Source: a virus. Taken from it: 21,311 nucleotides of DNA. A model generated the notes under the pieces. That model was given only the letters and a program-made list of their open reading frames with translations. It did no database searches and was not told where the DNA came from. This document shows, in pieces, positions 14,871 through 21,311 of this stretch; position 1 is the stretch's first letter; each line of letters opens with the position of its first letter. The stretch is taken from the IMG/VR virus record IMGVR_UViG_3300020478_000082, positions 1 through 21,311 of that record, one strand, 5' to 3'. The translations under genes were made by a program, and so were the position numbers.

Positions 14871-15539
14871 ATGTCTGTAATGACCGGATTTGTAATTCTT
14901 TGTATTGAAAAAATAGGAATATTGTGGAAAAAAATAAACCCTCACCCGTTTGGAGTATATGGAGCAACTCAAGTAGGAAAAACTACATTACATCATCAAC
15001 TAAGAACTAGAGGCGAAGTGCCAGAAATTAAAGAAAGAACAGTTGGTAGAGAAAGAGCATTAAGAAAAACAATAAAAATTGATGGAGATACACATACTAT
15101 AAGAACTTCAGATGTTGGTGGAGAAAACTTATATTGGGGTGAATGGCTACAAGACATGAAATCAAGAAAGGTAAAATATATTATTTTTATGATAGACGAC
15201 AGACATTTATCTAAACACATTGATATTGAACAACAATTATGTTGGAAGTTTTTAGTAGATGCAATTTGTTCACCTTATTGGGATATGATTAATAAAAGAA
15301 AAAAGAAACACAAACATGATTATCCAATAGCATTAGGAATTTGGGCAAATAAATTTGATTTGTGGAAAGACAGATATTCATATAATGACATTCAAAAACA
15401 TCCAATATTTGATTCATTTCAAGACGGAATTCAAAGATTAAATGATAAAGGAATACCAACTCATAAATATATAGTAAGTGCAAAATCAGATGCTGAAATG
15501 GTATATAGAGGAATCACAACAATGATAGAGGACTATTAA
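14871..15539 (+). CDS. Arf/Ras-like small GTPase
   Basis: A 222-residue protein with all five GTPase motifs in order: G1 GATQVGKTT (31-39), candidate G2 Thr57 in ERTVG, G3 DVGGE (81-85), G4 NKFD (160-163) and G5 SAK (203-205). DVGG is the form found in Arf/Sar/SR-beta-type GTPases; the residue after it is Glu rather than the usual catalytic Gln, so hydrolysis may be slow or need a partner. The N-terminus (MSVMTGFVILCIEKIGILW) is hydrophobic or amphipathic and could be a membrane helix, as in Arf. The gene has the best Shine-Dalgarno in this region, AAGGAGGT (14856-14863), and follows two membrane-protein genes. Role in the virus unknown; membrane-linked entry, assembly or egress is inferred. 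Confidence 0.85.
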   Translation: MSVMTGFVILCIEKIGILWKKINPHPFGVYGATQVGKTTLHHQLRTRGEVPEIKERTVGRERALRKTIKIDGDTHTIRTSDVGGENLYWGEWLQDMKSRKVKYIIFMIDDRHLSKHIDIEQQLCWKFLVDAICSPYWDMINKRKKKHKHDYPIALGIWANKFDLWKDRYSYNDIQKHPIFDSFQDGIQRLNDKGIPTHKYIVSAKSDAEMVYRGITTMIEDY

Positions 15540-15598
15540 TGATAACAGATAATTGTTCAATGTCGCTATATTGTAAATGTAAGGAGTGTAAAAAATGA
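15539..15598 (+). CDS. Possible 19-residue Cys-rich mini-protein
   Basis: A 19-codon frame exactly bridges two genes: its ATG shares a base with the GTPase stop (TAATG), and its TGA overlaps the next gene's ATG (ATGA). The peptide, MITDNCSMSLYCKCKECKK, has four cysteines, three of them in CKCKEC, which could bind one zinc ion. This double overlap copies the coupling used by clear genes elsewhere in the window. Against it: it is very short, has no Shine-Dalgarno of its own beyond coupling, and contains the AAGGAG site of the following gene. Confidence 0.3.
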   Translation: MITDNCSMSLYCKCKECKK

Positions 15599-16272
15599 GT
15601 ATGAATTATCAACCCCCGTCTTTAATTGGTGCAACAAATGCAACTGTAGCAAATGCCTTTTTGCCACCATTAAAATATGCTAGAGCAGCAGGGTCTATAA
15701 TGACCTATGAATATAAAAGTGATAAACCAAAGAAACAATTAAAAGAATTAGTTAAAGTTCTTTGGCCAGAAAGGAAAACTTTTTTAAAGATTCCTTTAGG
15801 ATATAAATTCAATACTAGAGACAGATGTGTTGTTTGTGGGACTCATAAGGTTTGGGAAGCATCCGACCCAATGAGACCAACAATACCACTTCATAAAGTT
15901 AGAAAAGGTTATCCAATGAGAGGAACTTATTGTGATAAACATGCTCAAATACACAAACAATATGAGATGTTAGAACAACAAATTATAGCTGATGAACATG
16001 GGTTATCCTTTAGTGCATATGTTCCTAAGCCTAAAGTGCCTAAAATGTTGCAATCAGCACCGCTAACTTCATTAAGGCAATCCGATATCGAGAGTTTGGC
16101 TGCAACCGGATGGACAATAAAACCCCCTGAAATGAGCGTAGAATCAGCCGAAGATGAATTATTTAGATTAACAATGGAAAGCCATTCAATTAATACAAGG
16201 ATATTAAAATTAATGACAGATGGAACTCAAGTTAAACAAGCTAAACAAATAATAGAAGAGGAGAATGAATAA
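15595..16272 (+). CDS. Zinc-binding unrecognised protein
   Basis: A 225-residue protein with a likely zinc site formed by Cys78-x2-Cys81 (RCVVCG) and Cys113-x2-His116 (YCDKHA). The first 60 residues are Pro/Ala-rich (YQPPSLIGATNATVANAFLP); after the zinc region there is a Pro/Lys linker and a helical, acidic C-terminus (QAKQIIEEENE). AAGGAG (15580s) precedes ATG 15595; an alternative ATG two codons later is possible. It is downstream of the GTPase and upstream of a coiled-coil protein, with which it overlaps. I recognise no family; a virion or assembly role is inferred from the operon. Confidence 0.75.
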   Translation: MSMNYQPPSLIGATNATVANAFLPPLKYARAAGSIMTYEYKSDKPKKQLKELVKVLWPERKTFLKIPLGYKFNTRDRCVVCGTHKVWEASDPMRPTIPLHKVRKGYPMRGTYCDKHAQIHKQYEMLEQQIIADEHGLSFSAYVPKPKVPKMLQSAPLTSLRQSDIESLAATGWTIKPPEMSVESAEDELFRLTMESHSINTRILKLMTDGTQVKQAKQIIEEENE

Positions 16273-16273
16273 T

Positions 16274-16996
16274 ATGGGAGTTTTTGGAACAAGTAATTCA
16301 AGTATTTCACAGCAAATAGAAGCTCAAGGAGCAGCTAATTTTAAAGCAACAAATAACTTATTAACACTACAAACAAATCATGTAGAAGAATTTTTTGAGT
16401 ATCATGGAGAAGGATTTTTATATGCTCTAGAAAAAATGCTTGAAGATATGACAGAAAGAGTAGTAAGTAGAATGTTATCTAAATTAAGATTTACACAAGG
16501 AGCTAGTGGAGAATTAGTAGTTCACTCTGATTGCTTAAGAGAATATGAAACAATAACACAAGAAAACATTCAATTAGATGTACAGGCAATTTTAGCAGCA
16601 GCAATCAATACTGAAGTTGTTATGCAAAGAAAGATGGCTAAACAACAGTATTTAGAAACTCAAGGTTTTAGTGTTAGTGCTCCTCAAGGACAAACTTCTA
16701 CTCCTTCAGTAAACTATAATACTTCTGGTGGAACCCCTAATCCTGGAGGATTAAACCCTTCACAGATTAGCGGTGGTAATCCAATGGTTCAAGCTAATAA
16801 TATGATGATGCAACAACAACAGGCTTTTAACAATCCTTCTGGTTATCCAATACAACCAGCAGGCTATGATAGCATGGGGAATGCTTATTGGATAGACCCA
16901 AATACAGGACAACCATCATACACCCCCCCTGGAAGTGGGCTAGGTTTAGCTAACATGATTTCTAAAGGGGCTGCATGGGCGGCTTGGTTAGCATGA
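16274..16996 (+). CDS. Helical protein with Gln/Pro/Gly-rich tail
   Basis: About 240 residues. Residues 1-130 are helical (EFFEYHGEGFLYALEKMLED, then ERVVSRMLSKLRF), and 130-220 are low-complexity Gln/Asn/Pro/Gly/Ser including a Met/Gln run. The last 17 residues are hydrophobic (GLANMISKGAAWAAWLA) and could contact a membrane or bind a partner groove. Start choice: AGGAG (16259-16263) is one base before ATG 16265, too close, but ten bases before ATG 16274, so I prefer 16274; the longer form adds MNN. The function is not recognised. Confidence 0.72.
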   Translation: MGVFGTSNSSISQQIEAQGAANFKATNNLLTLQTNHVEEFFEYHGEGFLYALEKMLEDMTERVVSRMLSKLRFTQGASGELVVHSDCLREYETITQENIQLDVQAILAAAINTEVVMQRKMAKQQYLETQGFSVSAPQGQTSTPSVNYNTSGGTPNPGGLNPSQISGGNPMVQANNMMMQQQQAFNNPSGYPIQPAGYDSMGNAYWIDPNTGQPSYTPPGSGLGLANMISKGAAWAAWLA

Positions 16997-17005
16997 GTGA
17001 TTTAA

Positions 17006-18826
17006 ATGTCTATTATTATACCTGACGATATTCGGTATAATAGAAGAGATTACTCTATAGGCGATGCATTAGAACTTAATGATGGAATGATGGGTTCTCA
17101 ACCAGAACGCCATCCATTATTTAAGTTAATGCTAAAATATATTGCATCACCGTTTAGTGATAACAATTACGATGAAATTGAAGATAATTTATTATATTAT
17201 CTAGATAGTTCATTTGTAATGAGGTTGGCTGAGAGAGACTCAGATATAGTTATTCCTGATGAAGAAACCTATGAAAGACATATAAATTATGCTTGGGAAC
17301 AATTACAAAGGCTTAGTACAGAACAGTTACTTAACCACCTAATGAATTATGTAGGGGATACAAAACAATTAAAACTTGCTTTAACACAAGGTCTTTTAGA
17401 TGAAGGAAAAAATACTTTAATACAAGATATTAATACTAAAATTGGCACAGACCATTTACTATCTGCTCATACTAAAGGTATAGAAAGTAAAAAAATATTT
17501 CAAGCCGCAGATAAAGGCGCAAAATATGAACCTGCATTAGATATAATTAATGATATTTTAACTGGTGAAGATGGAACACAAAACAAATACATGAAAATAA
17601 TGTTTGCAGATGGAGGTAAATTAGGTATTAAAACTAAAGTAAAACTACCACATGGTAAATCAATTGGGTTAGGTTTAACAGAAATAACTATTGATATAGA
17701 TTTTGAAGAACTGTTTAATACTTTATTTGAAAACGCTGGAATCCAACCTGTTAAAACTTCAATAGGATTTTCTTCAAGACAAAAAGAGTTTACAAAATCA
17801 TTTAACAAATATAAACCACATCCTGATTTTCCTTTAAACGAAGAAGATGAAGAAATAATTAGACATATTCAACTTAAACAAGAATGGAACCAGCTTCATA
17901 CAGAAGGTGAATTTAAAGATGAAGAATATGAAGGTTCATTAGAAGCAGAAGAAATCAAAGAAGAAATTAAAAGAGGAAGAATGAAAGACACTATGGATGT
18001 TGCAACAGATTTATTAGATGCTGGATTAATTACTTTTGAAAAATTTAAAAAGTTAGAAGATGAAGGAGAGGTTTTTCCTAAACTTCCCTATAAAGAACAT
18101 GAAATTAATTTAATTAGTGATATTGTTGACTGGAAAAAGAAAAACCTTGATGGAACAGGCCCTAACGAATTTGAATTAGAAGTTTATAGAAAGGAATCAG
18201 TAAAAGCTAAAAAAGAGGTTATGAGAGAATTTAATACTAGAGTATATCCTGTTATACATGGGCCTAAATATGGCCCATATGCCGATAGACAATTATTCTT
18301 AGACGATACTTGGAAAGAGTTTTTAGATGACGATAATAAAAACCCAATTATTAAACTAGATTTAAAAAATGCAGCAAGACATTCTAGAAAATTATATGAT
18401 GCATTAAATCAAGACGCATTAATTCCAAAAGAAGTAGGCATACTACAATTAAATATAATATCTTATATGCAATCCGAAGAAGAAATAGAAGACAGAAAAG
18501 AATTATTAAATGATGAAGATGAAGAAGTTAGAGCTAATTCAAAATTTTTATTAGATAAAATATTTAATGTATTTAAATTAGTTGGTGTTAATTATTCAGT
18601 AAAACAGCGTTATGATTTTAGAGATTGGACTGAAAGAAAACCAGAAAGAGGTAATAGACCAATGGAAGAACAAAAACCTAAATTTGGTAAACCAGGAAAA
18701 AGTTTAGGATTAACAGGTATGTCTGAAGCTGGAGGACAACCAACAAATGTTAGTGTTAAAACAAACACATTATTATATTATATTAAAAGGCAAATAGCAA
18801 ATTTACAGGGGGCATTAAATGGGTAA
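17006..18826 (+). CDS. Large acidic unrecognised protein
   Basis: A 606-residue acidic, mainly helical protein with no family I recognise. Visible regions: an N-terminal helical part (EQLLNHLMNYVGDTKQLKLA), a hydrophobic/beta patch near 205-245 (KTKVKLPHGKSIGLGLTEIT), a long Glu/Lys region about 270-345, a middle domain with VIHGPKYGPYADRQLFLDD and a Gly/Pro/Lys linker before a last helix (LLYYIKRQIANLQGALNG). It lies before the probable adaptor gene and overlaps it by eight bases. Size and place could fit a minor capsid, neck or internal protein, or a portal-associated protein. It is unlikely to be a tape measure because it precedes the tail-tube candidate. Confidence 0.75.
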   Translation: MSIIIPDDIRYNRRDYSIGDALELNDGMMGSQPERHPLFKLMLKYIASPFSDNNYDEIEDNLLYYLDSSFVMRLAERDSDIVIPDEETYERHINYAWEQLQRLSTEQLLNHLMNYVGDTKQLKLALTQGLLDEGKNTLIQDINTKIGTDHLLSAHTKGIESKKIFQAADKGAKYEPALDIINDILTGEDGTQNKYMKIMFADGGKLGIKTKVKLPHGKSIGLGLTEITIDIDFEELFNTLFENAGIQPVKTSIGFSSRQKEFTKSFNKYKPHPDFPLNEEDEEIIRHIQLKQEWNQLHTEGEFKDEEYEGSLEAEEIKEEIKRGRMKDTMDVATDLLDAGLITFEKFKKLEDEGEVFPKLPYKEHEINLISDIVDWKKKNLDGTGPNEFELEVYRKESVKAKKEVMREFNTRVYPVIHGPKYGPYADRQLFLDDTWKEFLDDDNKNPIIKLDLKNAARHSRKLYDALNQDALIPKEVGILQLNIISYMQSEEEIEDRKELLNDEDEEVRANSKFLLDKIFNVFKLVGVNYSVKQRYDFRDWTERKPERGNRPMEEQKPKFGKPGKSLGLTGMSEAGGQPTNVSVKTNTLLYYIKRQIANLQGALNG

Positions 18827-19916
18827 ACTAGGTTCAAAGAGTGATTTTATAGTAGGTTCTGAGTCTAATTATAGTCTAGGTATTGGTTATTATACTAGAC
18901 ATTTTGAAGTTTCTGAACTATTACAGTGTGGAGAATTTACAGATAGTACAACTCCTAGTAGGGGAGCAGTAGGCAATATTATTAAAAGAGTAGAAGGAAA
19001 AATTGATGATAAATTAAAAGTATCATTTAGACCTGAAATTATTGAAAAAGAAGTTCATGATTTTGACCCGTTTTTGATGGGGGCTTATCCTGTTACTCCC
19101 GCTAAAGATTATGTAGGGTTTATTCAACTTAATAGTGAAAAGGTTCGTAAAATACTTAGATTAGAAGTATGGCAAGGCAATGAATATGTAGATATGGCTT
19201 CTGCTTCTTGTATTTATACTCCTCCTACAACAGCACAAACAGGAACATATACTCTAAGATTTGATATTGGTAGTCCTGTTACTGTTTCTTTTACATTAAC
19301 AGAAAACACTGCTAATGGTTTTTATGACCAATTCGGACAGAAAACAACAGTATTAGAGATTTGTGCTGCAATTAATGAACACTATCCATCACATACTGCA
19401 CAGTTTACACAACAAAACACTCAAAAGACCACTGCTGCATCCACCGGCGCAGGAAATATCTCTGATTTTTTCTATGCCTGTCCAACCGAAGATGGTAAAT
19501 CAGTTTACATTTCTTCTAAACTTCCATCAGATGCTGGAACAATTTGTAGTTTAATTGAAACATTAGGTTCAGATACAACAACTTATTCATTTACTGATAA
19601 TGAAACAGGTGGAAGAACAGAAGAATTTTGGTCTCTCAAAGATGAGGGTAAGATATTTTTCAGAACAAACTATCCACATCACAATAAACACTCAATAAGA
19701 GTGGCTTATATTAGAGGAAGTAGTAGAATACCCTCTTCAATCCATGAAGCGACTACAAAGCTAGTTGCGGCAGAAGTATTAGTAACAGATGATAATACTA
19801 TATTGATTGCAGAAACCGGTTCTAATATAGATGTTGCTAAAAAGCATGAAATTCTTACTACTGAAGCAAAAGAAATTTTAGACGGTAAACGAAACCTAGT
19901 ATATTTAATTGAGTAA
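18819..19916 (+). CDS. Probable head-tail adaptor/neck protein
   Basis: A 365-residue protein. The C-terminal ~70 residues (SSIHEATTKLVAAEVLVTDD, ending KHEILTTEAKEILDGK) resemble the helical pattern of gp6/gp15-type head-tail adaptors, in which a Pro-x-x-(I/V)-x-x-A helix is followed by a charged helix. The N-terminal 120 residues look beta-rich. The middle (about 130-250) is Thr/Ser/Gly-rich beta, as in inserted virion domains. Gene order (before two small genes and the tail-tube candidate) fits the neck. ATG 18819 lies within the end of the preceding gene, with CAGGGGG upstream. The adaptor call is inference from pattern and order. Confidence 0.55.
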   Translation: MGKLGSKSDFIVGSESNYSLGIGYYTRHFEVSELLQCGEFTDSTTPSRGAVGNIIKRVEGKIDDKLKVSFRPEIIEKEVHDFDPFLMGAYPVTPAKDYVGFIQLNSEKVRKILRLEVWQGNEYVDMASASCIYTPPTTAQTGTYTLRFDIGSPVTVSFTLTENTANGFYDQFGQKTTVLEICAAINEHYPSHTAQFTQQNTQKTTAASTGAGNISDFFYACPTEDGKSVYISSKLPSDAGTICSLIETLGSDTTTYSFTDNETGGRTEEFWSLKDEGKIFFRTNYPHHNKHSIRVAYIRGSSRIPSSIHEATTKLVAAEVLVTDDNTILIAETGSNIDVAKKHEILTTEAKEILDGKRNLVYLIE

Positions 19917-19917
19917 T

Positions 19918-20133
19918 ATGAATGAACTAACACAACTTTTAAATCGCATTCACCCTAATTATAAAGAAATTGCTAATAAATGGCAAGATAGACAAAAAAT
20001 AGAAGAAGAACTTGGTATTCCTACTTCAGATTCTTTAACAGAACAGTTTATTACAGAAGAAGTAATTGACGGAATAGCTAAAGCACACCTTAACGATATA
20101 GATAACATGATAGGTGAGTTAGTTGGTAGATGA
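19918..20133 (+). CDS. Small helical neck-region protein
   Basis: A 71-residue all-helical, acidic protein (MNELTQLLNRIHPNYKEIAN, ending HLNDIDNMIGELVGR). I chose ATG 19918, one base after the preceding stop; the upstream in-frame TTG at 19909 lies inside the previous gene and has no Shine-Dalgarno. Initiation is probably by re-initiation after the adaptor gene. The TGA overlaps the next gene, which starts at TTG 20123. Position fits a head-closure or neck accessory protein; no family is recognised. Confidence 0.65.
   Translation: MNELTQLLNRIHPNYKEIANKWQDRQKIEEELGIPTSDSLTEQFITEEVIDGIAKAHLNDIDNMIGELVGR
20113..20117 (+). promoter_or_regulatory. GGTGA ribosome binding site for a TTG start
   Basis: GGTGA lies five bases before TTG 20123, inside the end of the preceding gene. 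The ATG at 20130 is in another frame. This site supports TTG as initiation codon. Confidence 0.55.
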
Positions 20134-20629
20134 AGTAACTTTTGTTTTAAAACTATTAGAAAATAATTGGGCTAGTAACTTAAGTGCTGGTTTAGATGGA
20201 CATAAGCCTGCAGCATCTTCTATTAACTTTATTGATGTTAGGTCAATAGAACCAAATAAAGGTCGCAGGGTTGATGCCGATGAAAAGGCAATAATTATCG
20301 TTTATGAGGATAGTGCTACCATAAGTCATCCTACTATTGATTGGGGAGTTAGAAACGAAGAGTATACCTTTACTATACATTTAAGGATATTACATCAAAA
20401 AGATTGGAGTGTCTTAACATATTCAAGAGATAGACTGCAAAGTTTATATCAAATAGTGCGTAGCATCCTAGAGAAGAACGGCTTAAGGCCAGAAGTTACT
20501 GTTGATGGTAATAAATACACAGCAGAATTAATAGAGATTACATCCAGAAGTGAAGCTAATGATAGAGGAAAACGATTATTAGGATATAAAATGGGTGTTG
20601 CCATGAAAAGGTTTGGAAGAACCACATAG
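20123..20629 (+). CDS. Probable tail-completion/tail-terminator protein (TTG start)
   Basis: A 168-residue alpha/beta protein: N-terminal helix (EVTFVLKLLENNWASNL), strands (DVRSIEP, KAIIIVYEDSA), then EYTFTIHLRILHQKDWSV, a long helix (RDRLQSLYQIVRSILEKNG) and a final strand (RLLGYKMGVAMKRFGR). This beta-alpha-beta order and size match tail-terminator or head-tail joining proteins of siphoviruses and myoviruses, and the gene is directly before the tail-tube candidate. No in-frame ATG is available near the 5' end; TTG 20123 has GGTGA (20113-20117) five bases upstream, so TTG is the probable start. Function is inferred by fold pattern and position. Confidence 0.6.
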   Translation: MVDEVTFVLKLLENNWASNLSAGLDGHKPAASSINFIDVRSIEPNKGRRVDADEKAIIIVYEDSATISHPTIDWGVRNEEYTFTIHLRILHQKDWSVLTYSRDRLQSLYQIVRSILEKNGLRPEVTVDGNKYTAELIEITSRSEANDRGKRLLGYKMGVAMKRFGRTT

Positions 20630-20650
20630 TTTGTAAGTAGGTGAAAAGAA

Positions 20651-21311
20651 ATGGTAGTAAATGAAATATATACAGGAGCAGGGTCATCAGTAACGATGAT
20701 ACCAGAAAGAGATTTTAAAATATCTGAAAATTTTGGAACGACAAAAGGAAGCAAAGAATTATTAGCAACTACTGCTAGTCAGACCACATTAACATGGTCT
20801 ACAGCAGGTGATGTTTTAGTTCCAAATATTTATAGAGGTTGTATGGCTAAATTAGATAGATATGATGCTAATGGAGCCACTCAAAATCATTCTCAGACTT
20901 TAATGATTGAAAGTAATACTTCTACTACCTTAGTATTTTCACAGGCTTTAGATTCAACAGGTTCATTTTGGTATGAATGTACAATTTTAGCGTTTGGTAC
21001 TCCAATGTATGCTGAACCAGCAACTAGTAATAAACACAATCTTTTAGCAGATAACTGGCTAGGATTAGTAACAACATTTACTCCACCATCAGTTGATGCT
21101 GAGATGAAACAATTAAATCTTGCACTTGGCGGAACAAGAAACTTTGGTTATCAATTTAAAGGAGCAGAAACTGTAGGTGAAGCATCAATTGATGTTTCAT
21201 TAAATAATGGTTCTTGGTTATATTATGCTCTTGGAAAGAAAACATATTCACATACACCGGGAGGCTCTAATACATTAAATGCTAGTTTACAAAATGGAAG
21301 TTCCTATGGTG
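20651..21311 (+). CDS. Probable major tail (tube) protein, 3' truncated by window
   Basis: An open frame starts at ATG 20651, with GGTGA seven bases upstream (20639-20643 region), and runs off the right edge after 220 codons. The product begins MVVNEIYTGAGSSVTMIPE and is Thr/Ser/Gly-rich and beta-rich, with QTLMIESNTSTTLVFSQA and, near the edge, GEASIDVSLNNGSWLYYALG. A Gly/Ser-rich beta protein of this size, placed right after the tail-completion candidate, fits the tail tube. It lacks its C-terminus here, so full length is unknown. A baseplate or another tail structural protein remains possible. Confidence 0.6.
   Translation, partial: MVVNEIYTGAGSSVTMIPERDFKISENFGTTKGSKELLATTASQTTLTWSTAGDVLVPNIYRGCMAKLDRYDANGATQNHSQTLMIESNTSTTLVFSQALDSTGSFWYECTILAFGTPMYAEPATSNKHNLLADNWLGLVTTFTPPSVDAEMKQLNLALGGTRNFGYQFKGAETVGEASIDVSLNNGSWLYYALGKKTYSHTPGGSNTLNASLQNGSSYG

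Noticed and set aside
16880-16935. WW-domain-like stretch YWIDPNTGQPSYTPP
   Set aside because: Only part of a WW pattern is present, without the first Trp at the right distance, and it lies in a Pro/Gly low-complexity region.
17500-17808. 102-codon minus-strand frame
   Set aside because: It lies wholly within the 606-residue plus-strand gene and its composition is that of a reverse shadow.
18258-18278. 7-bp inverted repeat ATGGGCC / GGCCCAT
   Set aside because: It follows from a repeated Gly-Pro coding pattern (HGPKYGPY) and is not placed at a gene border.
19363-19554. 63-codon plus-strand frame in the adaptor gene
   Set aside because: It overlaps completely in a different frame with the longer adaptor gene and has no Shine-Dalgarno.
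20449-20754. 101-codon minus-strand frame over the tail-completion and tail-tube starts
   Set aside because: It crosses two supported plus-strand genes and their ribosome binding site; no domain is seen.
1-21311. tRNA genes, CRISPR arrays, insertion sequences, inteins or att sites
   Set aside because: Gaps between genes are almost all under 60 bases, no repeated spacers or transposase were seen, and the terminase, ligase and capsid proteins read through without inserted domains of intein type.

Overview
This AT-rich window carries a one-direction (+ strand), tightly packed head-and-neck gene module of a tailed virus (Caudoviricetes, HK97-type capsid). I see no rRNA, tRNA, CRISPR array or cellular housekeeping gene. 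Heavy use of AGA/AGG and ATA codons, an archaeal-style ATP-dependent DNA ligase, an Arf/Ras-like small GTPase and a LAGLIDADG protein beside the terminase point to an archaeal virus. The gene content recalls marine archaeal viruses such as those of Poseidoniales (magrovirus-like) or Nitrososphaeria, but host assignment is inference. Starts are mostly preceded by GGAGG or GGTGA, both parts of the GGAGGTGA Shine-Dalgarno sequence. Most junctions overlap (ATGA, TAATG or 8 nt) or are under 20 nt, as in one long late operon with translational coupling.

Layout: (1) 1-2862, packaging: the end of an unknown gene, the terminase large subunit, then a coiled-coil + winged-helix + LAGLIDADG protein. (2) 2944-7740: a portal protein with two inserted zinc-binding Cys/His clusters, followed by six unrecognised, charged, small or coiled-coil proteins. 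(3) 7743-10256: a large ATP-dependent DNA ligase with extra N- and C-terminal domains. (4) 10293-13260, capsid: prohead protease fused to a scaffold, with a likely nested in-frame start making scaffold alone; the major capsid protein; and a small probable decoration protein. This block changes to a different codon usage exactly at the nested start. (5) 13274-13309: a 16-bp hairpin with a cUACGg tetraloop. (6) 13325-14202: a Lys-rich protein and a second small beta-rich protein. (7) 14214-16996: two membrane proteins, a small GTPase with all five G motifs, a 19-codon Cys-rich mini-ORF, a zinc-binding protein and a coiled-coil/low-complexity protein. (8) 17006-21311, neck and tail: a 606-residue unknown, a probable head-tail adaptor, a small helical protein, a probable tail-completion protein, and a probable tail-tube protein cut by the window end.

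Terminase, portal, protease, scaffold and capsid build and fill the head; the last genes would close the neck and start the tail. The unusual parts are the GTPase/membrane cassette (14214-15598), the ligase inside the head module, the nuclease-like protein after the terminase, and a short 'M-x-W' terminal motif shared by the scaffold and three small proteins.
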